DNA of 64,000 nucleotides from Desulfosporosinus meridiei DSM 13257 (GTDB lineage Bacteria; Bacillota; Desulfitobacteriia; Desulfitobacteriales; Desulfitobacteriaceae): the NCBI RefSeq assembly GCF_000231385.2, contig NC_018515.1, positions 1,076,001 to 1,140,000 of the forward strand. Direction: 5' to 3'. Below, piece after piece: positions 17,518-26,262 of this stretch (positions are counted from its first letter, which is position 1; every line of letters starts with the position of its first letter). The position numbers and the translations under genes are program-made. Below the pieces are notes generated by a model, which was not told the DNA's origin, made no database searches, and was given only the letters and a program-made list of their open reading frames with translations.

Positions 17518-18666
17518 ATGCGTAAAATTATATCAATAGTTTTTGCTATGGTAATTGCCCTTGGGAACATAGGTCTTATGAACGTGCAGCCGGTATTAGG
17601 AGTTGAGATCGAGACTGAAGCGACAAGCGCCATTTTAATGGATGCAGCTTCCGGTCGAATCCTGTATGAAAAAGAATCGCATAAAGAGTTACCACCTGCC
17701 AGTGTTACGAAGATTATGACCTTATTGGTAGCAGCTGACGCTGTAGCCCAAGAAAAAGTTAAACTTACAGACACAGTAACAGCAAGTGAGAATGCCTGTA
17801 AACTAGGGGGGTCTCAAATTTATCTTGAGCCCGGGGAAACATTCTCCTTAGAGCAAATGTTAATTGCCATAGCAGTAGGGTCAGCTAACGATGGTTGTGT
17901 AGCAGTCGCTGAACACGTTAGTGGTACCCATGAAGCCTTTGTAGAAGAAATGAATCGCAAGGCCAAAGAATTAGGGCTGAAAAATACCCATTTTGCGAAT
18001 GCTTATGGGCTGCCGGCGGAAGGACATTATACAAGTGCTTATGACTTAGCAACCATATCTCGGGAGGCTCTAAAGTACCCCCTTATCCGTAAACTGACTA
18101 GTATCAAAGAATATGATTTGCGTGAGGGCAAATTCAAACTTTGGAACACTAACAAGTTATTATGGTGGTACCCCGGAGCTGATGGACTAAAAACCGGTTG
18201 GACTAATGAAGCTAAGTATTGTCTTGCTTCAACGGTTGAGAGAAACGGACTCAGGTTAATATGTGTTGTTATGGGTGTGCCTCAAGTCAGAGGGCATTTT
18301 GCAGAATCTATGAAAATCTATAACTATGGATTTGCTAAATATGAATTTAAACAGTTCGCTCCTGCTGAAGAAAAGCAAGGTGTAGTTAAGGTGAGTAAAG
18401 GGGTTGAAGATGAGGCTGTTGCTATCACAGAGAAAGCCTTGGGAGCAACCGTTGAAAAAGGAAAAGATAAAAATTTCTGGGTCGAGACAAAGCTTAACCC
18501 AGAAATAAGTGCACCTATTGAAAAAGGACAAAAGTTAGGAGAGGTTCTCCTTTACCAAAATGAACAGCTGCAAGCTAGTGTTAACTTAATTGCAGATCGC
18601 TCCGTTGCCAAAGCAGGGTTGGTCAATCAGTTGACACGTACTATGAAAGGTGTATTTGGTTTTTAA
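17518..18666 (+). CDS. dacF: Sporulation D-alanyl-D-alanine carboxypeptidase DacF
   Basis: This penicillin-binding protein trims peptide cross-links in spore cortex peptidoglycan. The 382-residue form from ATG 17518 is preferred over ATG 17500, because GAGGGGGGA at 17502-17510 is ideally spaced. The signal peptide is about residues 1-29. The active site SxxK is S62-x-x-K65 in ASVTK, then SAN in GSANDGC, and KTG in DGLKTGWT. A C-terminal PBP5-type domain follows from about 285. It points toward the convergent spoIIA operon (19 nt gap), the gene pair order of Bacillus. Confidence 0.93.
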   Translation: MRKIISIVFAMVIALGNIGLMNVQPVLGVEIETEATSAILMDAASGRILYEKESHKELPPASVTKIMTLLVAADAVAQEKVKLTDTVTASENACKLGGSQIYLEPGETFSLEQMLIAIAVGSANDGCVAVAEHVSGTHEAFVEEMNRKAKELGLKNTHFANAYGLPAEGHYTSAYDLATISREALKYPLIRKLTSIKEYDLREGKFKLWNTNKLLWWYPGADGLKTGWTNEAKYCLASTVERNGLRLICVVMGVPQVRGHFAESMKIYNYGFAKYEFKQFAPAEEKQGVVKVSKGVEDEAVAITEKALGATVEKGKDKNFWVETKLNPEISAPIEKGQKLGEVLLYQNEQLQASVNLIADRSVAKAGLVNQLTRTMKGVFGF

Positions 18667-18684
18667 GTCGTGGCAGTTGATTGA

Positions 18685-19494
18685 TTAGTCCGATTTATCA
18701 CCATAGTCAATGTCCGAACGGTCATTGACTTGAGATAGCTGGCGAATTCGAAGAAGAGCGGCCCGTTCTATCCGCGAGATTTGAACTTGGGAGAGATTAA
18801 GCAGGCTAGCGATTTGACTCTGAGTTTTATCTTCGTAAAAACGCATTAGCAGGACGCGCTTTTCTCTTTCGGGAAGCTTGTCCAAGACCTCGTTAAGAGC
18901 AATCTTTTCGAACCAACCGGGATCCAGATCCTTTTCCTCAGAGAGTTGATCGAGAACGTAGATAGGATCCGAGTCGTCTTGATAGAGGGTATCATAGATA
19001 GAGGTTGGGCTTTGGATAGCCTCTAGTGCGGCGACGATCTCATCTCGATCAACTCCTATACTGTTGGCAATTTCCCCAATAGTGGCTTCTCTGCCTAAAG
19101 TGGCAGATAGTTCATCTCGAGCCCGATTTACTTTATAGACCAGTTCTTTATAGGAGCGAGGGACCTTAACCGGGTGATCATCTCTGAGAAAACGTCGTAT
19201 TTCTCCAATAATCATAGGGACGGCATAGGTTGAAAATTTAACTCCATAACTAAAGTCGAATTTGTCAATGGCTTTAATTAGCCCGATTGTACCAATTTGA
19301 AAGAGGTCTTCCAGTTCATAACCACGATGTGAAAAACGTTGAACCAAATTAAATATTAGTTTCAAGTTACAATTGATTAAACGTTCACGAGCCTCAGCGT
19401 CACCTTCTTTAGCGGCATGAAGGTATTCCATCATCTCTTTATCTGAGAGCAAAGGGAAATGGGGGAGATTCATTTCTGATAATCGTTGAATCAT
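18685..19494 (-). CDS. sigF: RNA polymerase sporulation sigma factor SigF
   Basis: SigF is the first forespore-specific sigma factor. The protein is 269 residues, in the usual size range. Region 2 contains NLVQRFSHRGYELEDLFQIG, with the core-binding and -10 helices following. Region 3 is near RSYKELVYKVNRARDELSA and region 4 ends with a helix-turn-helix, SQIASLLNLSQVQISRIER. The start ATG 19494 is behind a GGGGGGGC site, 12 nt after spoIIAB. It is the last gene of spoIIAA-spoIIAB-sigF and is held inactive by SpoIIAB until SpoIIE acts. Confidence 0.96.
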   Translation of the reverse strand: MIQRLSEMNLPHFPLLSDKEMMEYLHAAKEGDAEARERLINCNLKLIFNLVQRFSHRGYELEDLFQIGTIGLIKAIDKFDFSYGVKFSTYAVPMIIGEIRRFLRDDHPVKVPRSYKELVYKVNRARDELSATLGREATIGEIANSIGVDRDEIVAALEAIQSPTSIYDTLYQDDSDPIYVLDQLSEEKDLDPGWFEKIALNEVLDKLPEREKRVLLMRFYEDKTQSQIASLLNLSQVQISRIERAALLRIRQLSQVNDRSDIDYGDKSD

Positions 19495-19506
19495 AACGCG
19501 CCCCCC

Positions 19507-19944
19507 CTAATGAGAGGAGATGGGTGTTTGCTTGAGGTGCTTCTTCATGGTTACTGTTGTTCCCACTTCAAGCTTAGAGTCTACTTGAAGCTCGTCCATG
19601 AAAGATTGCATGAAGACAAAGCCCAGGCCCATTCGTTCAGGATCCGTACTAAAAGCGGGTTGCATAGCTTGCTCTAGATCCGAGATGCCGCATCCTTCAT
19701 CTCTTACTACAATTATCAAGCTATCTTTTGTGATTTCTAGATTGAAATAGACAATGTTATTAGGGTTACTTTTGTAACCGTGGATAATCGCATTGGAAAC
19801 AGCTTCCGAAACAGCTACTTTGAGTTCTTCAATATCGTTTAGTGAAAGATCTAATTGCCCTCCTATAGAAGCAATGAGTAATCGGGCAATGCTTACATTT
19901 TCAGCAATACTTGAAAATGTGAGGGTTATTTGGTTAGATTTCAT
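19507..19944 (-). CDS. spoIIAB: Anti-sigma F factor SpoIIAB
   Basis: SpoIIAB is a serine kinase and anti-sigma factor that binds SigF and phosphorylates SpoIIAA. The 145-residue form starts MKSNQITLTFSS at 19944. Upstream in-frame codons to 20052 run over spoIIAA and are not used. It has a GHKL ATPase fold: N-box VSEAVSNAIIHGY, the G1 motif VRDEGCGISDLEQA and the G2 segment MGLGFVFMQSF. The start is separated from the spoIIAA stop by one base, so translation is coupled. Confidence 0.95.
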   Translation of the reverse strand: MKSNQITLTFSSIAENVSIARLLIASIGGQLDLSLNDIEELKVAVSEAVSNAIIHGYKSNPNNIVYFNLEITKDSLIIVVRDEGCGISDLEQAMQPAFSTDPERMGLGFVFMQSFMDELQVDSKLEVGTTVTMKKHLKQTPISSH

Positions 19945-19945
19945 A

Positions 19946-20296
19946 TTAAGCTCCCCTTCCTTCCTCATAGGCATGTGCTTCGTCTTGATAGAAGCTGATG
20001 ATCTTAGGTAAACCGGATAATTCCATGATTTTATAAATGTGGGGGGGTACATTTGTGATTTTTAACTTTCCGCCTAAAGGAAGTAGTTTCTTGTACCTAC
20101 CCAAGATGACCCCTAGACCAGAACTATCGACAAACTGAACGTCTTGAAGATTAAGGATGACCGTTCGAATTCCTCGCTTTTCAATCTCATTATCTATGGC
20201 TTGTCGAAGAGTGTGAGCAGTGTGCATGTCTAGTTCGCCGTCTATACGCAGTAGTAGGGTCAGGCGTTCTATTTTTTTTTCAAGGTTCAAGACCAT
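19946..20296 (-). CDS. spoIIAA: Anti-sigma F factor antagonist SpoIIAA
   Basis: This 116-residue STAS-domain protein, when unphosphorylated, displaces SigF from SpoIIAB. The phosphorylatable serine lies in VQFVDSSGLGVILGRYK (about residues 53-69). The start ATG 20296 follows AGGGGGA. It is the first gene of the spoIIA operon. A sigma-H-like promoter and a 0A box lie upstream, in line with the known control of this operon by Spo0A~P. Confidence 0.95.
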   Translation of the reverse strand: MVLNLEKKIERLTLLLRIDGELDMHTAHTLRQAIDNEIEKRGIRTVILNLQDVQFVDSSGLGVILGRYKKLLPLGGKLKITNVPPHIYKIMELSGLPKIISFYQDEAHAYEEGRGA

Positions 20297-20340
20297 TCCC
20301 CCTAATTATATGAGTATTTAAGATTTCGCTGTAATCCATA

Positions 20341-20386
20341 ATTTTCCTGCTTTGATTTTGGGAATTCCTTGTAAGGCTATGTCGAA
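20341..20386 (-). promoter_or_regulatory. Candidate sigma-H promoter and 0A box of the spoIIA operon
   Basis: On the minus strand, AGGAATT (20363-20369) is a good sigma-H -35 element, and GAAAAT (20341-20346) is a weaker -10 about 45 nt before the spoIIAA start. TGTCGAA, a 0A-box core, reads on the plus strand at 20380-20386, just upstream of the -35. The arrangement mirrors Bacillus spoIIA. The elements are seen directly; their use is inferred. Confidence 0.6.
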
Positions 20387-20481
20387 TTTAGAAAGTTTAT
20401 TCAATCATCTTGGTAAAAAGTATAATTTAGTCTTATATGCCAGATAATAGAATCTATCTGATTAGAAAGGAGGGTGTTATG

Positions 20482-20949
20482 ATGGATAATCAATCTTCGT
20501 CTAAACCTGCTATTCCAGTATCTCCGGAGAAATATCAGAAATTAACAGAACAGTATACCCCTAAGCCTACCGTTGTCAAGAATATAATACTAGCCTTTAT
20601 TGTAGGAGGAATAATTTGCTCTATAGGGCAAATTATTATAAATTTTTTTGTTTCTCTTGGGTTGGCCCGACTTGAAGCTTCAACTGCCGCAACTGCTACT
20701 ATGATTTTTCTGGGAGCTTTGTTAACGGGTCTAGGGATTTACGATGAAATTGGTAAATTTGCAGGCGCCGGTTCAATCGTTCCGGTTACAGGATTTGCCA
20801 ATTCAATTGTCTCGCCTGCCATGGAATTTAAACGCGAAGGTTATGTAATGGGTGTTGGGGCTAAACTGTTTACTGTTGCTGGACCAGTATTAGTGTATGG
20901 CATTGCTACCTCAATTGTGGTGGGCTTTGCCTACTACCTTTTACACTGA
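20482..20949 (+). CDS. spoVAC: Stage V sporulation protein AC
   Basis: SpoVAC is an inner-membrane component of the channel that imports Ca-dipicolinate into spores and releases it at germination. ATG 20482 (MDNQSSSK) is best spaced from AAGGAGGG; ATG 20479 is also possible. The 155-residue protein has membrane segments near residues 36-62, 72-95 and 130-153, with the conserved GAGSIVPVTGFANSI loop. It is the first gene of spoVAC-AD-AE-AF, divergent from spoIIA. The Bacillus genes spoVAA and spoVAB are not present here, the usual minimal clostridial set. Confidence 0.93.
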   Translation: MDNQSSSKPAIPVSPEKYQKLTEQYTPKPTVVKNIILAFIVGGIICSIGQIIINFFVSLGLARLEASTAATATMIFLGALLTGLGIYDEIGKFAGAGSIVPVTGFANSIVSPAMEFKREGYVMGVGAKLFTVAGPVLVYGIATSIVVGFAYYLLH

Positions 20950-21014
20950 GGTAATTTGCGATGCTGACCTATGTCTAATGTCATTTAAACTCACAAAATG
21001 GGAAGGGTTAAATA

Positions 21015-22022
21015 ATGAATTTAAAACGCGTAGGAAACCAAACAGTTGTATTTGCTAATCCACCGGTTATTCTATCATCCTATTCAGTGGTAGGTCCTAA
21101 GGAAGGACAAGGGCCGCTCGGAAAAAGTTTCGATAAGGTCTGGAAGGACGGAATAAATGGGGAAAAGTCTTGGGAGATTGCCGAAAGCAGAATGCTTCAA
21201 GAGGCGATGCAGGGGGCTATGGATCAGGCCTCCATCCAAAAGGAGCAAGTTGATTTTATGCTGGCTGGAGATTTGCTGAATCAGATTATTTCTTCAAATT
21301 TTGCAGCTAGGCAAATGGCTTTACCCTTTATTGGGTTGTACGGGGCTTGCTCAACCATGGCTCTCGGGTTGGCTGTTGGAAGCATGTTAATTGATGGTGG
21401 ATTCGCCGAAAAAATTCTCGTAGGCGTATCGAGTCATCATGACACTGCTGAACGACAATATCGTTTACCAACGGAACAAGGCTCTCAGAGGGCTTTGAGT
21501 GCTCAATGGACTGTGACGGGAGCCGGTAGTGTCCTACTCAGCAGCAGTGGTGTTGGGCCGCGAATTACCTCAGCCACCATTGGTAAAGTAATAGACTTTG
21601 CCGTAAAAGATGTAAATAATATGGGGGCAGCGATGGCCCCTGCAGTAGCGGATACAATCTTAAACCACTTTCAAGATATTCAACTCCAACCCACCGACTA
21701 TAGCTTGATCGCCTCAGGGGATCTGGGGGGAGTAGGGTTAGGATTAGCCTGCGAGTTATTAAAGCAGAGCGGTATAGATACCGGCACTAATTTCACAGAC
21801 TGTGGGGTTTTGATCTATGATGACACCCAGGATGTTCATGCGGGAGGGAGTGGATGTGGCTGTTCTTCAGTAGTATTTGCCGGGGACATTCTGCAGCGGA
21901 TAAAAGCCGGAGAGTTAAACAAGGTTATGCTTGTTGGCAGTGGTGCTCTTCATAGTCCTACCTCAGCACTACAAGGAGAATCTATTCCAGGCATTGGACA
22001 TGCTGTTGTTATTGAGAAGTAG
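21015..22022 (+). CDS. spoVAD: Stage V sporulation protein AD
   Basis: SpoVAD is the soluble, thiolase-fold, dipicolinic-acid-binding subunit of the SpoVA complex. The 335-residue protein opens with NQTVVFANPPVILSSYSVVG and has the ketoacyl-synthase-like region GLYGACSTMALGLA around residue 115. Its C-terminal GSGALHSPTS segment is near 308. Length and order are standard. A GGGAAGGG site precedes ATG 21015, 65 nt after spoVAC. Confidence 0.95.
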   Translation: MNLKRVGNQTVVFANPPVILSSYSVVGPKEGQGPLGKSFDKVWKDGINGEKSWEIAESRMLQEAMQGAMDQASIQKEQVDFMLAGDLLNQIISSNFAARQMALPFIGLYGACSTMALGLAVGSMLIDGGFAEKILVGVSSHHDTAERQYRLPTEQGSQRALSAQWTVTGAGSVLLSSSGVGPRITSATIGKVIDFAVKDVNNMGAAMAPAVADTILNHFQDIQLQPTDYSLIASGDLGGVGLGLACELLKQSGIDTGTNFTDCGVLIYDDTQDVHAGGSGCGCSSVVFAGDILQRIKAGELNKVMLVGSGALHSPTSALQGESIPGIGHAVVIEK

Positions 22023-22039
22023 AAGAAAGGATCTAAGGT

Positions 22040-22402
22040 ATGTTTGATATGATTATTCCGGCTTTTTTAGTCGGTGGAACAATTTGTGTTATAGGTCAGC
22101 TTCTTATGGATCTTACCAAACCCTCATTTACTCCAGCCCATGTGTTAGTATCTTTTGTCTCTGGAGGAGCAATCTTAGGAGCATTGGGACTATACGAACC
22201 CTTAATAAAAATCGGAGGAGCGGGAGCGTCGATTCCTCTGTCTGGTTTTGGTTATTCATTAGCCAAAGGGGCCATGGAAGCAGTTGAGAAACGAGGGATA
22301 ATGGGAGCTTTCTCCGGGGGAGTTGAAGCAACAGCTGTAGGAATAGCTGCAGCTGTATTTTTCGGTTACTTGATGTCAGTGACCTTTAAACCTAAAGGAT
22401 AA
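22040..22402 (+). CDS. spoVAE: Stage V sporulation protein AE (SpoVAEb-type)
   Basis: This 120-residue integral membrane protein has about four hydrophobic segments and the family loop GGAGASIPLSGFGYSLAKG. It resembles SpoVAC over that loop, as the two subunits share ancestry. It follows spoVAD after 17 nt with an AGAAAGGA site. It belongs to the dipicolinate channel. Confidence 0.93.
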   Translation: MFDMIIPAFLVGGTICVIGQLLMDLTKPSFTPAHVLVSFVSGGAILGALGLYEPLIKIGGAGASIPLSGFGYSLAKGAMEAVEKRGIMGAFSGGVEATAVGIAAAVFFGYLMSVTFKPKG

Positions 22403-22483
22403 CTAGAATCTCCTTTAAGGGGTCAAACTATTAGCAACTGAGATACGGACTTTGAACCACGCTTAGGGGGGAGTTGATATAGT

Positions 22484-23962
22484 ATGGACAATAATTCCAG
22501 TGAAAAGAATATTCCGGTGAGTAAGAACTATCAAGAAAACGTTGATTATTTAAATCGGGAATTAGGAGTTCCGGATTGTTTTGATATCGTGCTCAGGGAA
22601 ATGTCCATTGGTGGTAAAAAAGTTGCGATTTATTCTGTTAACGGTATGGTAAATTCGCAGGTAGCCAGCCTAATCATCGATGCTCTAATAGATTTAGAAC
22701 GCTCTGACCTTGTCGTAAATGCTCTCGAAAAATTAGTTAAGGGACGCATTGTGAATCTACAAGTTTCTGAAGCGCAAACTATGGACAAAGTACTCTATTT
22801 CATTTTGTCGGGGCCAATGGCGATCTTTGTCGAGGGACAAGATAAAGCAATTATAGTAGATGCCAGATCATATCCTGCCCGAACCCCTCAGGAACCGGAT
22901 ATCGAGCGTGTGACACGGGGAAGTCGGGATGGATTTACCGAGACTCTTGTCATGAATACCGCTTTAGTACGCCGACGCTTAAGAGATCCTAAACTGCGCA
23001 TGAAGTTAGTCCAGGTGGGTGGACGATCAAAGACAGATGTTTGTCTGGCCTATATTGAAGACATTACCAACTTAGATATGGTGAAAAAAATTCAAAAAGA
23101 TATCCAGGGAATCAAAATTGATGGGATTCCTATGGCGGAAAAAAGTGTTGAAGAGTTTATTTTGGGAAGCAAATTCTGGAATCCTTATCCCCGTGTTCGT
23201 TATACTGAACGTCCGGATGTGGCAGCTATTCATTTGCTTGAAGGATATGTTGTCATTATAGTTGATACTTCTCCTTCAGTGATTATTGCACCGTCGACTT
23301 TTTGGAGCCATGTTCAGCATGCCGAAGAATATCGGCAAGAACCCATAGTAGGGGCATATCTTCGCTGGGTACGATTTGCGGGAATCTTTGCAGCCCTTTT
23401 TCTTTTGCCTCTTTGGCTAGCTGCAGCTATGAATCCACAGTTACTGCCTGAAGGGCTTCAGTTTATAGGTGTAACAGAGCAAGCGAAGGTTTCCTTATTC
23501 GTTCAAGTCTTACTGGCAGAGCTTGGCGTAGATCTACTCCGCTTAGGTACAATACATACTCCGGGTCCGCTGGGAACGGCTTTGGGTTTGATTGCTGCGT
23601 TTATGCTTGGCGATATTGCGGTTAAAGTCGGGCTGTTTTCACCGGAAGTTGTGATGTATATAGCTATAGTGTCTGTGGGAACATTTGCTACGCCCAGCTA
23701 TGAACTAGGTCTTGCAAATCGCTTATCGCGATTGTTTATGATTATCACCACCGGGTTTTTCAGCTATATTGGCTTTGGGGTTGGAGCCGCCGCGGTATTT
23801 TTCCTTTTATGGCGGACAAAATCCTTTGGCGTGCCTTACCTTTGGCCTCTCCTGCCTTTTGATGCAAAAGCAATGAAGGGGATTTTAGTGCGATCGCCTG
23901 TTACACTTAAAAATCAACGCCCAAGTATTCTGAAGCCACAAGATAAAGATCGTCAGCCATGA
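22484..23962 (+). CDS. spoVAF: Stage V sporulation protein AF (GerA-A family)
   Basis: The 492-residue protein shows the GerAA/SpoVAF layout: a large N-terminal soluble region (about residues 1-290, with VMNTALVRRRLRDPKLRMK) and a membrane domain of about five helices (about 295-460). Family members modulate germination through the SpoVA channel. The start ATG 22484 follows GGGGGGAG. It ends the spoVA operon. In Bacillus lysA follows closely; here three activase genes intervene before a broken lysA. Confidence 0.92.
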   Translation: MDNNSSEKNIPVSKNYQENVDYLNRELGVPDCFDIVLREMSIGGKKVAIYSVNGMVNSQVASLIIDALIDLERSDLVVNALEKLVKGRIVNLQVSEAQTMDKVLYFILSGPMAIFVEGQDKAIIVDARSYPARTPQEPDIERVTRGSRDGFTETLVMNTALVRRRLRDPKLRMKLVQVGGRSKTDVCLAYIEDITNLDMVKKIQKDIQGIKIDGIPMAEKSVEEFILGSKFWNPYPRVRYTERPDVAAIHLLEGYVVIIVDTSPSVIIAPSTFWSHVQHAEEYRQEPIVGAYLRWVRFAGIFAALFLLPLWLAAAMNPQLLPEGLQFIGVTEQAKVSLFVQVLLAELGVDLLRLGTIHTPGPLGTALGLIAAFMLGDIAVKVGLFSPEVVMYIAIVSVGTFATPSYELGLANRLSRLFMIITTGFFSYIGFGVGAAAVFFLLWRTKSFGVPYLWPLLPFDAKAMKGILVRSPVTLKNQRPSILKPQDKDRQP

Positions 23963-24059
23963 TGCTGAATCAATGTATCAGGAGTCCGGGATCTAAATAA
24001 TAAGCAGTATGTTTTTAAAAAAATTAAACTGGATGGAAATATGAAAGGATGCAAGTTTA

Positions 24060-25175
24060 GTGAGAATTGGTTTTCCTCGTGCCTTGTATTATTTTGATTA
24101 CTTCCCTTTTTGGTCTGGCTTTTTCCATAGTTTAGACATTGAGCTAGTGATATCACCGCCCACTCATCGCAAGATTATGGATCAAGGTCTAAAGAAAGCA
24201 AGTGATGAAACTTGTTTGCCGCTTAAACTTTTAGCTGGACATATTCAAGCTTTAGAAGATGTTGACTATATTTTCCTGCCTCGAATGGTTAGTGTTGAAG
24301 CAGATACTTACACTTGTCCAAAATTTCTGGGTATTCCGGAAAGCGTGCTTTCGGCAGTTCCTGAGGGCCAGTCAGTTTTAACCGTTACATTGAATTGGCG
24401 TAATAGTAAACGTCAGGTTTTAAAGGATCTGGAGGTCTTGACCGAACAATTGGGCAAAAGCAAAGCTGAGATTCGACAGGCTTTTAATAAAGGAATAGAG
24501 TGGCAAAAAAAATATCAAAACTCTATGGGGGCAGAGTGGGATTTTGAAGACAGCCTTAATAAAATTGAGTCTGCTTCGTGGGATTCTACTGAAAGTGGTA
24601 TGTCTTTTGCTCCTCTTGGCTGGAAAGAACGGATGATCTCGAAAATTCCATTGAGCTTCGATAAAGCTGAAAAGGGGCATTTAGCAGTCGGAGAGAAATC
24701 AGACCGTTTGAGAATTGCCTTAGTCGGGCATTCCTATTTGACTCACGAATCCTATGCCAACTTAAACCTACTTAGAAAACTTCATGAAAAAGTAGATGTG
24801 GAATTAGTCCAAAACCTTCGACAAGCAGATATCGAAGGTCATCTAACCGGGTTAAGAAAGAAAATATTTTGGAGTCACTCTAAGCAAATTTATGGAGCGG
24901 GTAATAAATATGTAGAGGATCAGAGGGTCGATGGAATTATTTATCTTACATGTTTTGGTTGTGGAACCGACTCAATAATCCAAGAATTAGTTTCACGAAA
25001 AGCACGAGAGAAACATAAGCCCTATATGTTAATTACCCTGGATGAGCACAGTGGCGAGGCTGGCTTGGTTACTCGGCTGGAAGCCTTTTTGGATATGGTC
25101 GAAAGGAGGAGGGTCCATGAAGGTTACGTTTCCGCATATGGGGAACGCTTGGATAGTGATTCAAACGCTCTTTGA
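24060..25175 (+). CDS. DUF2229 / CoA-substrate-specific dehydratase activase-related protein, part 1
   Basis: The 371-residue protein begins MRIGFPRALYYFDYFPFW, the typical opening of the DUF2229 region found in very large acyl-CoA dehydratase activase-related proteins. Conserved Cys occur in DETCLPLK, TYTCPKF and YLTCFGCGTDS, suggesting Fe-S ligands. The start is GTG 24060. Its end overlaps the next gene by 59 nt in another frame. With the next two genes it looks like the split form of proteins that in many clostridia are one polypeptide. Family relatives reductively activate 2-hydroxyacyl-CoA dehydratases, but no dehydratase subunit is nearby and the substrate is unknown. Confidence 0.75.
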   Translation: MRIGFPRALYYFDYFPFWSGFFHSLDIELVISPPTHRKIMDQGLKKASDETCLPLKLLAGHIQALEDVDYIFLPRMVSVEADTYTCPKFLGIPESVLSAVPEGQSVLTVTLNWRNSKRQVLKDLEVLTEQLGKSKAEIRQAFNKGIEWQKKYQNSMGAEWDFEDSLNKIESASWDSTESGMSFAPLGWKERMISKIPLSFDKAEKGHLAVGEKSDRLRIALVGHSYLTHESYANLNLLRKLHEKVDVELVQNLRQADIEGHLTGLRKKIFWSHSKQIYGAGNKYVEDQRVDGIIYLTCFGCGTDSIIQELVSRKAREKHKPYMLITLDEHSGEAGLVTRLEAFLDMVERRRVHEGYVSAYGERLDSDSNAL

Positions 25176-26262
25176 ATCACTGAATGTAGAAGTAGTGGTT
25201 CCGCCATTTAACAGCAAACAGACTCTGAATTTAGGAACTAAATTATCCCCGGAATCTGCATGCTTGCCTTTGAAATTAAATCTGGGAAACTATATAGAAG
25301 CAGCTAATAAAGGGGCTGATACGATTGTAATAACCGGTGGAATTGGACCGTGCAGGTTTGGCTACTATGGGGAAGTTGAACGCCAAATCCTTATTGATTC
25401 TGGGTATAACTACGAAGTAGTCACTCTGGAACCACCTGATGGAAGTTTGCTAGGGTTGGCTAAGCGGATTCGTTTTCTGGCTGGGACGAAAAATTCTTGG
25501 GCTAAAATCTTAATGGCTATGCGATTTGCTTATTTAAAGAGTGTTGCGTTAGACAGAGTTGAAGATTTGATTCATGCGGCCCGACCGAGGCTTCCTGATC
25601 CTGCACTTACAGAAAAGTTATACGAAAAAGCTAAAGAGAACCTTGTCCAGGCTATGACGGAAAAGGGCATTCGAGATACTGTGTCTTGGGTACAACAGTG
25701 TATCCGGGAACGTCAAGAGGAGCTGGACAAGACGGATAAAGAGCTTAATAAACCCCTGCGAATAGGCATTATTGGTGAAATCTATACAATACTTGATCCT
25801 TTCAGTTCAGTGGGTATTGAAGAAGAATTAGGGCGTTTAGGGGTGGAAGTAGACCGTTCAATTTATCTTTCAGGATGGGTAGGAAACCATATTTTTCGAG
25901 GATTAGCACCGGGTTATCGATCAATTAAATCTTATCCTAAACATGCTAAACCATTTTTACCGCATTTTGTCGGGGGGCATGGTATTGAAACAGTAGGGGC
26001 AGCAGTTAAATTTGCTCGAGAAGGGTATGATGGAATTATTCAAGTTTTTCCGCTATCGTGCATGCCTGAAATCGTTGCCGCCAGCGTACTGCCCAAAGTA
26101 CAAGATGCTTATAAAATACCGATTATGACTCTGATTGTAGATGAGCATACTGGGCATGCTGGCATACAAACTCGCTTGGAAGCGTATGTAGACATGCTCG
26201 AAAGGGCCCGGCTACTTCAGGAAAGCATTCAAACAAGAGAAGGAGTGTTAAGTGTTGGGTGA
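25117..26262 (+). CDS. DUF2229 / HgdB-like dehydratase activase-related protein, part 2
   Basis: The start ATG 25117 (MKVTFPHMGNAW) follows a strong GAAAGGAGGAGG site, within the end of the preceding gene. The 381-residue protein has conserved Cys in PESACLPLKLNLGNY, GGIGPCRFGYYGEVE and VFPLSCMPEI, the pattern of HgdB/benzoyl-CoA-reductase-like iron-sulfur subunits. Its C-terminal IVDEHTGHAGIQTRLEAYVDM closely resembles the end of the upstream gene (DEHSGEAGLVTRLEAFLDM). The two are therefore distant paralogues or halves of a duplicated module. The function is unknown beyond this family. Confidence 0.75.
   Translation: MKVTFPHMGNAWIVIQTLFESLNVEVVVPPFNSKQTLNLGTKLSPESACLPLKLNLGNYIEAANKGADTIVITGGIGPCRFGYYGEVERQILIDSGYNYEVVTLEPPDGSLLGLAKRIRFLAGTKNSWAKILMAMRFAYLKSVALDRVEDLIHAARPRLPDPALTEKLYEKAKENLVQAMTEKGIRDTVSWVQQCIRERQEELDKTDKELNKPLRIGIIGEIYTILDPFSSVGIEEELGRLGVEVDRSIYLSGWVGNHIFRGLAPGYRSIKSYPKHAKPFLPHFVGGHGIETVGAAVKFAREGYDGIIQVFPLSCMPEIVAASVLPKVQDAYKIPIMTLIVDEHTGHAGIQTRLEAYVDMLERARLLQESIQTREGVLSVG

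Noticed and set aside
20420-20447. Possible sigma-G promoter for spoVAC (GTATA then CAGATAA)
   Set aside because: The -35-like element fits but the -10 matches the expected pattern at too few positions. Not reported as a feature.
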